64,000 nucleotides of DNA from Asterias rubens (Eukaryota; Echinodermata; Asteroidea; Forcipulatida; Asteriidae): contig NC_047083.1 in the NCBI RefSeq assembly GCF_902459465.1, positions 4,770,523-4,834,522 on the forward strand, in the 5' to 3' direction. A program made the position numbers and the translations under genes. The first letter of the stretch is position 1. Each line of letters begins with the position of its first letter. Positions 22,601 through 34,600 of the stretch are shown here, piece after piece. The notes under the pieces are model-generated. The model was not told the origin of the DNA. It worked only from the letters and a program-made list of their open reading frames with translations, and searched no databases.

Positions 22601-25600
22601 TGGGCATTCAAGCTACATACATATTGTATACTTGGGTATATTCAAACTGTAAAAGCATATTCGATCAGTCCATCCCAACTCGATGGTTATCCTCCCTAAA
22701 TCTGAAAACTGAAATTTCCTTCATTGGGTTCTCTCGTCCTTTGGCTGTTAGTATTAAGAATAAATGAAATGAAACGAAATGCTTTCTTTACTGTTAAAAG
22801 ACATTGGGTTTCTTTTAATTTACCCGCAGTGTCTTCTCTCCACTGGGGTTTTGGCTAGTAGTACAGTGATTAAGTTGGCTTGTCCTTGGCTTCGTAACAA
22901 GAACAAATGAAATGCCTGCACAGGGCTGGCCCTTAACACTAGTCCGGCGTACATTTCCTAGTAAAAACTGTTAGGGGCTAGTAAACATCACCTCTCAACT
23001 TGCACTGCGGGCTACCAAAAACTGTGCATCCTACATAAATGTTTAAAATGTTCATATTGATTTCCATTCAGTGTGAAAAGTACATGTTTTAAATACATTT
23101 TAATTTTTTTTTTTAGTGACTGAGGGTAACTCTATTTGCCTATTGTCCGATAGCATTATACTAACAAGTTGTGATTGCTAACATTGATGCATCAGAAAGA
23201 TACAAGTACATTTATGACAAAAGGCCCACATAACTAAAATCAGGAATACTCAAACTTCCTGAAGACAAGTTAAAGACATTGGACACTATTGGTAATTGCC
23301 AAAGACTAGCAGTTCACAGTTGGTGTATCTCAATTATATGCATAAAATAACAAACCTGTGAAAATTTGAGCTCAATCGGTCATCGAAGTTGCGAGATAAT
23401 AATGAAAGAAAAAAGCACCCTTGTCACACGAAGTTGTGTGCGTTTAGATGGTTGATTTCGAGACCTCAAGTTCTAAATCTGAGGTCTCAAAATCAAATTT
23501 GTGGAAAATTACTTCTTTCTCGAAAACTATGGCACTTCAGAAGGAACCGTTTCTCACAATGTTTTATACCATCAACCTCTCTCCGTTACTCGTCACCAAG
23601 AAAGGTTTTATGCTAATAATTATTTTGAGTAATTACCAATAGTGTCCACTGCCATTAAACCCTGAGTTTATTAGCTCGGTTGGCTGCCCTAAAACAAAAA
23701 CCTTATTGAAAAACCACTGCTTTTTTTTATTATTTTGCTTTCCCTGCAGTGGCTTTACTGACGTTTTCACTGATAATCATCTTGGTCGTATCAGAGGTCC
23801 GTTACTACATGGAAACACGCATGAAGTATGAATACAATGTGGATACCGATTTGACAAGTAAACTACGCATCAATTTGGACATCACGGTGGCCATGAAATG
23901 TGGTTGTAAGTTCTTCCGTTGTGTATTCCTTGTTGTTTGAAGGCACTGGACACCTTTGTTAGTTTTTCAAAGACCAGTTTTCTCACTTGGTGTATCTCAA
24001 CTTGTATAAAACAACAAACCTGTGCAAATTTGAACGCAATTGCTCGTCAAAGCTGTAAGAAAATAATAGAAGGAAATACAACCATGCCGCATAAGTTGCG
24101 CATGCTTTCAGATGCTCGAATTTGAGACCTTAGTTGAGGTCTCAAATTTAATTCAAATATTTTAGTGAGAAATGACTGTTTTCTTAAAAACTATGTTACT
24201 CGAGATGGAGCCGTTTCACAAATTGTTTTGTACTATAATAACAGCTCTCCATTGCTTGTTGGTTAGTTTTTATTGTAGCAATGTTTTGAGTAATTGTCAA
24301 TAGTGTCGAGTGCCTTTGATATTGCAGTTGGTTGTTGGTATATTATATTGCACAGCACTCTGATCTCATGTAAAAGCTTATGTAAATAAAATGCCATGTT
24401 ATTATTATTTTGTATAGCTCCAACTTAGAATTCGTAGCCTATCCTTTCCTTCAATGCCCTTGGTGATTTCAAGGTTGGCCTCAAAACTCATTGCCTCATG
24501 AACTCTCTACAGTGTGTGTAGTGCTATTGGGCTCCTTTAGGGTGTCGTGGTTTAGATCATGAAATTCAAGTTTTGGTTATTACCAAGACCCAAGCTTGAT
24601 CTGTGGTAATTGTGGCTAAAAGCACTTTACATGCAAAACCAAATATCTCATGGCATTGGATTATTGCAATGCTTGGATTAACTCTTTTTTTTTTTTTAAT
24701 TAACTCAGAGACCACAAAGGCCTTGGCATCTTTTGCCCCTCTCTTGGCCTTGTTGCCCCCTTAAAAGTTGCCCATAGACGTGATGTTTTTCCAATTGAAG
24801 GGTTGAAAATTGTTACATGTACATGTACTTCCCTTTGAATGACCCATCAGGGATAGGAGCGGACGTCGTTGACGTTTCTGGCATGACGACTAGTCCAGCT
24901 CAAGGAGCATTAGGTGAAGAGGCTGTCTTCTTTGAAATGTCGTCGGAGCAACGTGAAAGGCAGAGGTAAAACATACAATGTAGCTCTGATTTTCTTTACA
25001 CTGTTTTTTTATTATTTTTTTTATTTAAGGTGTCGGACCATCGAATCCCACCAAACCAATGCCTGTCACACATTGGTTAAAGGCAAAGTAAACCTTTGGT
25101 TTGTTGATACTGGTCAATTGTTTGAATTCTGATACAATTGTACGTACAAATTTCATTTCAAAAGGTGTCGCAGTATCGCTTCCCAGATTTTGTTGCATAA
25201 AAAACTTATATTTTTTACTTAAAACCTTGTTACTTGGAAATAAAATCTTTCGCATAACTTGCTTTGTTCTATCTAAGCTTAGTTCTATCGAAAGCTGCTG
25301 TACGCTTCTTCACCAAAAGTTTGGTGCTTACAAAAGAAATACCTTGTACCTTTCCTTTAAGGAGAGAAATCATTACTCCTAATGCTTATTTTAAACCTGT
25401 TGAAGATAAGTATTATTATTTGAGATATTTCAAATGGGCGTTGCAGTATTGCTTCTCGGATTCAAATTTTGGGGCATAAAAACTGATGTCTTTTTACTTA
25501 TTGTCATAAGTGAAATCATTCTAAACAAAAGTGCTCATTTTTGCAGGCTACTCCAAATGATCAAAAGCTCCTTAAAAGATGAACACGCCATTCAGGATCT

Positions 25601-28600
25601 TTTATTCCAGACCGGTTTCGACAGTAGTCCATCCAAGGGGCATGCTAACAAAGCCGGTAAAGGAGTCCCTGATGCATGCAGGATACATGGCACTTTGGTT
25701 GTTAATAAGGTAAGAGACATTGTTGAATTTGCATCGGGGATAAAGAATATTAATATTATGAAAGACGTTCATCAGGCTGGTAAAAAATCAAATTAATAAA
25801 TGAATTTTCTAAGAAACACAGCCAAATACTCACGTAATTTTGTTTACGTTTAGACTAGTTTCACTAGTCATCCTCAGAACGAGGCACCACCTGCCAGTCG
25901 GTTGATGGCGCTGTTGCCTGCTTCGGCCACTGGATGGTGGTTTTGGCCGAGTGTGTCCTCCCCCGGGTGGAACTTGGGGTATGAGGGGGTATTAATATTG
26001 GTTTTACCCTAGGTTACACTGATGTAAGTTAGCATATGTAGTACACTCAGTTTAAAAGGTAAGAAATTTCATAATACATGTAAGCCAAAATATAGGCTTT
26101 GAGCTGCCTGTAGCTCCTGGGCCACCACGGTGATAAGACACTGCTCTAGAATTGCAAAGGTAGTGGGTTCGCTACCGGGCCATCTCGGTGATAAGACACT
26201 GCTCTAGAATTGCAAAGGTAGTGGGTTCGCATCCCTCCCATGTAATATGCCTGTGATTTTTTTCTTCACAGAACTCGGGCAAGTAGTGAGTATACAGCAC
26301 TAACACAAATCGGTGTCAGTTGTGTTGAGGTGTATTCCAAGGTTTAGATCAACTTGTCTTTTGATTTGGCTAGCCTTGGTCTTGAAGATGTTTGTTTTCA
26401 TTAATTTAAAGCCATTGGACCCTTTCAGTACAGAAAAAAAAAAAAAATTCACAGATTTACAATTAACTTACAGGGTTTACAGAAGGTAATGGTGAAAGAC
26501 TTCTCTTGCAATATTATTCCATGAAATGCTTTACTTTTTGAGAAAACAGTAAAACAATATCAATTCTCGTTAACGAGAATTGCGGATTTATAGTAAACAC
26601 ATGTCATGACACGGCGAAACGCGGATACAAGGGTGGGTTTTCCTGTATTTTCTCCCGACTCCGATGACCGATTAAGCCCAAATTTTCACAGGTTTGTTAT
26701 TGGATATAGAAGTTGTGATACACGAATACTGTTTACCGAAAGGGTCCAATGGCTTTAAAGGTTAAAAAATATATCACTTTCACATTTACATGTCGAGTAC
26801 TTACCATTGTCTAGATTTCACATATTCCGATAATAAATACAACCAGTTGGAGACCATTTATTTGATTTATGAATTTTTGAAATTTTTGGCAGGTTGCGGG
26901 TAATTTCCATGTGACCGTTGGTAAAAGTATTCCCCATCCTAGAGGACACGCACATCTGGCGATGATGGTCGAACCCTCACGTAAGTCTCAAGATTTTCAT
27001 GGGTTTGGAAAAGTGGTGAACATCTTTTGATATAATATGAGATTGTTTGTATTCCACCAGTTCTGTTCGTGTGTGTTTTTTAATATCTTTTTATATTAAT
27101 AATAATAATAATAATAATAATATCAATAATAATAATGTTTTTACTATGTAATTATTGTAAATCATGTGCAATTTGGCATGTGGGCCAGGAAATATGATTC
27201 CAATAAAATGAAATGAGCGTGGGAAGCATGAGCAGTCATTATGTAACTAATAAGAGAGGTTTACGGTAGCACCATGTGAATATCTCTTGAGAGTAGTGTT
27301 GCTTCAGAAAAGAACCGGTGGTTAAAAACCATTGGACACTTTCTGAACAGAACAAATATTAAAAGTTCCCAGAATTACAAATAACTTACAGGGTTTACAG
27401 AAGGTAATGGTGAAAGACTTCCCGTGAAATAATATTCCATGAAATGCTTTACTTTTTGAGAAAACATTAAAACAATTATCAATTCTGGATTATTATCGAA
27501 AATAAAGGATTTATTTTAAACACATGTCATGACATGGCGAAACATGCAGAAACAAGGGTGGGTTTTGCTGTTATTTTCTCCCGACTCCGATGACCGATTG
27601 AGCCTAGGTTTGTTATTTTATGTATAAGTTGTGATACAGGAACTTGTGTGGGAACTTGGCTGAGTGGTTTAGCACACTGGCTCTGGTGTTTCTGATCTGC
27701 AGAGTATGGGCTCGAGTCAAGGGCCCAATTTCATAGAGCTGCTAAGCACACAAATTTGCTTAGCATGAAATTTCTTCCTTGATAAAAACTGGATAACCAA
27801 CCAAATTTCCTCGTGATTTTCAGGATGAGCAAACAACAGCTGAATACCAAAAACAAGCACTATGCAACAACATTTTGGTTGGTAATCCTGTTTTTATAAA
27901 GGAAGAAATTTCATGCTAAGCAATTTTTTGTAGTGGTTCTTGTGTCCATGAGCAAGTTACCTTACGGTACTTGCTTTGTCCTTAGCATGGGACATACATG
28001 TAAAGCCGTTGGTCCCTTGTATCAGCATGACCAGGATTGGTAGTGAACATGAAATAACCCAGAAGACTTATGGTGGAAGAGTAGGTTTAAACATGTTAAA
28101 AGCCATTATACACTTTCGGAACAGAAAACACAAAAAAGTTCACAGATTTACAAATAACTTACAGGGTTTACAGAAGGTAATGGTGAAAGAATTCTCTTGA
28201 AATATTATTCCATGAAAGGCTTTACTTTTTGAGAAAACATTACTAAAACAATGATCAATTCTCGATAGTGAGAATTACGGATTTGTTTAAAACACATGTC
28301 ATGACACGGTGAAACGTGCAGAAACAAGGGTGGGTTTTCCCGTTATTTTCTCCAGACTCCGATGACCGATTGAGCCTAAATTTTCACAGGTTTGTTATTT
28401 TATGTAGAAGTTGAGATACACGAAGTGTGGGCCTTTGGACACTACTGTTTGCCGAAAGTGTCCAATGGCTTTAACCCCGGTGTTTCTGGCTCATGTAGCA
28501 AGCAGTTTTTTCATTATTGTAAATGTATTTTATTAAAATATTAACTACATGTACATACATGTACATGAAGGCATGATGTACATGTTCATGTATACTGGCA

Positions 28601-31600
28601 ACTCGTGACTAGTTCTGTAGAATATTTATAGCACCTCAGGCTCCGCTAAGTAAACCATGTATTTATTTTCAAAGTCGTAAAAGTTGAAATATCTGTTTGA
28701 ATGGAAAATGCTGGTGGCACAGGCACACGTATTGACATAGACTGTACAAATTTAATGTGGTGCAATCAATCAAAATGAGTCGTTTGTCGACCCAGGTCAT
28801 TTTAAAAATTCTTTATACATTGTACATTTAAAAAGTGCATTATAAATTATGCTTTTATACTGTTGAAACCCCATGTTGATATCACCTTTGGCTCAAAAGT
28901 TGTGAAAGTACATGTAGAAACGCCAAGAGATGAGAGAGAATGAAACTGAGAAAAAAATGGGTTTTGAAGTCGAGTTGTTTGTTGAACATACATCGGCACA
29001 TTTGTTCAGTGTCAATTCCTACTCCTTTTTGATGTTATTTATCAGTGAGGAAGTTACAATGTACCATTATAAAAAAAAGATGTATTTTAGCAATTAATTT
29101 TCCCCACAAAAAATGTTTTTGAATTTTTTTTCCATGGGCATGTTTTGAATTGTTTCTCCATAATAATGTTTTTTTCTTTCTCTTCTAGTTGTCTGTACTT
29201 GAATTTTTTACCTGTGAAATTGATAAATGAAAATGGTGCTTACATACACATGTACAGTAGCTTGCCTGTGTTTAACAAGGGGGAAAATATGTACATAAAA
29301 TTACAATTATTAGTCATCTTGATTTAAACGGTTTAATTGGGGACTGTATTTTTCGACAGATGTGCATTTTTATTTACATATAGATAAGTTTTGTATGAAG
29401 GTTAAAATTATAGATATGAACAAGATACGTGTACATGTGTGGACTTTACTACATGTACATGTGTGGACTAAGTCTACATGTATGAGCTTTGTTCTTTGTG
29501 TTGTTTGCACAGTATTATGACTATCATTATTAATAAACTGCGCCAATAAAGTATCTAAACACTTACAAATGGTCAGATTTATCGGAACCTGAAATAGTAT
29601 ACAAAAATTTAATTGTTCGTTTCTATTCACCGTTAATTTCTGCACGTTTTGACACATCTTGTGTTGCGCTACGATGTTGTTTGGTGGATTTATGGACACT
29701 TGAGTGGCTTAAGGTCAAATTTCAAAAGTTGCAAAAGCCCCTATTCACCCCAATTCCAAAAGGGAACTCACATAAGCATCACACTCAGACAAAATCAAGA
29801 CAAAAGACACAAACTCGTTTCGTTTACATGACCATGAATTAATTGCCGTATCTTTAACTCTAAAACTGCTGTTATCCTGTCCTCCATTCTTGGTGTGTCC
29901 TCCATCATTGTCCTGAACGGCAAGGAGTCGTCTTCTCATACTCTCAATGAGACCTCTGATCTGTCCCTGGTCAATCCCCTGCCATTTCCTGATCAGGATG
30001 CGTCGCAAACCCCTCGAGAGAGGTGTCAGGCTTTATGGACTTGTTTACTTTCTTCTGCTGCAGAAGTCACCCTCGGACAGCCATTCCTTGGCAGGTCGTC
30101 CACATTTCCCTGAGCTTGGTAGCGATTCCACCATTTACTGACCGTCGCTGGTGACGTTTTTACCTCGCATCAACGTACCGGCTTCTATCAAACCAACGAT
30201 CCGTCCTCTTTTCTGTTTGGTCGTTTGAGCCATCTTTCCTGTTATCTTGAAACACCTTTCCCTGTCTTACCATTGTTGTATGCCTCCCATCTTTCACCCC
30301 TTTGCTTGGTTACTGACAATTATTGGTGAGTATGTTCATCGCAACCGATTTATCCAAAACGCGACCAAAAAAACATCATTTATAAAAGGCGAGCAAAAGA
30401 AACGCCGATCTTACTCGTCACAATACAACGATTTAGCTTGAATAGGGGCTTTTGCAACTTTTGAAATTCGACCTTAAGCCACTCAAGTGCCCGTAAATCC
30501 ACCAAACAACATCGTAGCGCAACACAAGATGTGTCAAAATGTGCAGAAATTAACGGTGACTCGATATGAATAATTATTTTTTGGCATACTGTTTCAGGTT
30601 CCGATATATCTGACCATTTGTAAGTGTTTAGATACTTTATTGGCGCAGTTTATTTCTGTATGATACCACAGTCAACAATTTGCACATTATTATGTTAATA
30701 CATTTTTTTTTGTAGTTACAATAATTTGCCTTATCAATCACTATTGATCGTTTTTATAAATAGTAGTAACTTAAAAAATTATTATTATTTTTTTAATAAC
30801 ACACCGTATTTTTGTTTTTCGCATTGTTTTGTCTAGGGATGGATTTCAATACAGCATCAGTGTCATCCATATGGAAGGATCGGTTCCAACAGTGTCCAAT
30901 CCAATTAACAGAATACATGTAGAACATCAAACAGTGTTGTTGACATTTTCAATGCTGTATTGATTTCCATTCCTAACAAAACAATGTGGACAAAAACAGA
31001 CATATGGTGTACTTTTTGTGTATAAATCAATTCAATTTACAACAAACATTTTTAAATATTAATTTTGGTTTTTACCCATACACCGATGTGTGTTAGCACT
31101 GTATACTCAGTACTTTCCCGAGTCCTGTTTTTTCACAGGACTCGGGAAAGTACTGAGTATACAGTGCTAACACACATCGGTGTATGGGTAAAAACCAAAA
31201 TTAATATTCTTTATCCCCGATGCAAATTTAACATCTATTATAACATTTTTAAAGGTACTACTTTTTATGATATGCAACAAACATTTTTACTGGTCTTTGA
31301 CTACCAAAAGCGTACCCTGCCTTTAAAGGCACTGTACACATTTGGTAATTGTCAAAGACCAGTGTTCTCACTTGGTGTATCCCATCATAAGCATTAAATA
31401 ACAAGCCTGTGAAAATTTGGGCTCAATTGGTCATCGGAGTTGCGAGAAAATGATAAAAGAAAAAACACCCTTGTTGGAAGAATTTGTGTGTTTCAGATAG
31501 GAATGAAAGACTTCTAGCTAGAAGTCTTTTAATATTTTAGTGAGAAATTACCTCTTTCTCAAAAACTACGTTACTTCAGAGGGAGTTGTTTCCCACAATG

Positions 31601-34600
31601 TTTTGTACTATTTCGGTCGTTACCAAATCAATTTGTTTTGAGTAATTACCAAACGTGTACCTTCCCTTTAACGTACATTGGTGTAACTAAGGGAAATACC
31701 AAGATTGAAATTGTTCTTGTTATCTTTTTGTTTTCTTTGCAGAGTATAATTTCAGTCATCGTATCGATCATTTATCCTTCGGTGAACTGGCGCCAGGAAT
31801 CATTAACCCTCTAGACGGGGACGAAAAAGTTACACCAGATAGTAAGATTTTTTCATTTTTGTCTTTCTTTATAAACTACAACACCTAAATGTCTCCAATA
31901 TAGACGATGTGACCTCTGTCGTCACTCGAAAACCATAACATGATTGGCGCGCATACCGCCGGGCAAAACCTTTGTGTTTTGGCAGCCGGCTAGAAAGTGT
32001 ATGCAATCTTACCATGACTACGTGTCTTTTTTGCCCGGCGAAACATGACGTACACACTGTTTTGTCAACAGAGGGCGGTTTGAATGTAAACATAGGTCAC
32101 ATCGTCTTTATTCCCCAAAGTACCACACTCTGCTTGACACAGTTGTAGCGAGACTATTTTAGTGGCGGGCTCTAAATCCACCAAGGGTGAGCAGATCAAC
32201 AAAAAACATTCATGTTTAGATACATGTATAGGGCCATCATTGCTAAAGTGCAATCTGGGGGAAATCTGTGCTGGGGTGGATTTCACAAAGGTAGTCCTAA
32301 CTTAGGACTAGTCCTAGGCAATACTAAGAGATAGGACCAGTCCTAACTTAGGACTGGTCCTATCTCTTAGTAGGACTGGTCCTATCTCTTAGCATTGCCT
32401 AGGGCTGGTCCTAAGTTAGGACTTAGGACTGGTCCTATCTCTTAGTATTGCCTAGGACTAGTCCTAAGTTAGGACTGGTTCTATCTCTTAGCATTTCCTA
32501 GGACCAGTCCTAATTTAGGACTGGTCCTATCTCTTCCTAACTTAGGACTGGTCCTATCTCTTAGCATTGCCTAGGGCTAGTCCTAAGTTAGGACTGGTCC
32601 TATCTCTTAGCATTGCCTAGGGCTAGTCCTAAGTTAGGACTTAGGACTGGTCCTATCTCTTAGTATTGCCTAGGACTAGTCCTAAGTTAGGACTTAGGAC
32701 TTGTCCTATCTCTTAGTATTGCCTAGGGCTAGTCCTAAGTTAGGACTGGTCCTATCTCTTAGCATTGCCTAGGGCTAGTCCTAAGTTAGGACTTAGGACT
32801 GGTCCTATCTCTTAGTATTGACTAGGACTAGTCCTAAGTTAGGACTTAGGACTGGTCCTATCTCTTAGTATTGACTAGGACTAGTCCTAAGTTAGGACTG
32901 GTCCTATCTCTTAGCATTGCCTAGGACTAGTCCTAAGTTAGGACTACCTGTGTGAAATCCACCCCTGGGCAACACAGTGTATTTTGCTCAGAGTGCTGGG
33001 CCATCTTGGCTGCGACACTGGCACCCAAATGTTTTAATTTGTGTTGTAAACAAGGTACAGTATGTTATTTATTGACCATTATTGTTACGATCCAAAAATC
33101 TCCCAACTCTCCGTGACATGACCGATGTAAAAAACACAGAATCAAAGTGATTTTAATGATCAAACTACCAACCACTTCAGTTTACCAATTGGGTTTAACA
33201 AAACGTACAATGATTGAGTAAAACAAGTGTACAGTATTAAAATTAGATCTTATACAAAACAAGTATCTTACGGGTTAATACGTCCACTGGGATGAAATAC
33301 AGGCTAGGATCACAGCAACAGAAGATACGGGGCGGATCACATACACTGGCTCTAAAAAAAAGACAACGACCAACTCCAGGGGCGATAAATCAGTTCTTGG
33401 ATGTGACTATGAGCTACATATCACGGGGTAAACTCACTCCCAAAAAAGTCCAGAAGAAGACAAAGCAAAAACGGGTACACAATCTGACACCTTCCACAAA
33501 ATATGGGAAAAAAAGGCCCCAAAATACCGAACTGTAAGTTAAGTTTGAAAATGTCTTCCAGATTTAAAACAAGCTCTTAAACTGCACTCAGTTAAAAGCG
33601 AACTCTATCACAAACTCCTCCAATGAGTTGAATCACAGAAGTCCTAGCTTCCACCAGTCTGGAATAATTGTGTCTCGTCGAAAAATTCATCCCCAATGTT
33701 TTCTGGAAAGAACTCAAACTAACTACAAACTTCCAGAGCCTAGATCATTCTAGATCATTCTTAACAAATTAGCGTCGCCCACTAGGGTGTCAACAGACAG
33801 ACTTATGCACAGAGAATGATTGACAGCGCGCATTGTATACATGTATGTAATGACATGTACATGTATTAGGATCTCAAAACATTATCCCCTTGTGTCAACT
33901 GTCAATGACCAGAGACCCTCCCATATCCACCCCCCAACCCCCGTTTTATTTCTTACTTGTGACCCAAATGTTTTAACATTGTTTACTTACCTGTATTTCC
34001 TTAGTTTTTAACAAAATTAATATTCTTTATCCCGGATGCAAATTTAACATCTCTTTTACTTAGTTTAGTTAAAATTATTTCAAAGTTAATCTCTTCTCTC
34101 ATGTCTCTGTAAGTTTGCAATATTTCTCAAGGATGTGTTATTTCCATTAACTTTTGCTAATTTTGTAATCTACATACTGTGTAAGGTTTGTGTAATTCTT
34201 GTATGAATATTATTTATGTCATTCATTTTGCAATTAGCCGAGAGAAAGCCCCCCCCCAAAAAAAAAAAAAAAAGTTTCTTGATAATTTCATAAATAATTG
34301 AAGTGCTTTTGTTTTGATTCCAGACAGAAAAATGTATCAATATTTTCTACAAATCGTGCCTACAAAACTTAACACCAGAACTGCTCGCATGAACTCACAC
34401 CAGTTTGCTGTCACAGAAAAGGTAAAATGTTAAACAAATATTTGCAGTACCCACTATTAAACTATAGGACCTTCAAGGATGTGTCCGAAATTGGAACTTG
34501 GCTACAGCTACAGCTAGATCTGCCTATTCTTCAACACTGACAGTCGCGATGATCTAGCTGTAGCTGTAGCCGAAGTCACCATGGTCATTGTTTTGGACGT

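Noticed and set aside
33084..33800. Solo LTR of a retrovirus-like element
   Set aside because: No matching TG..CA ends with target duplication or second copy could be confirmed by eye.
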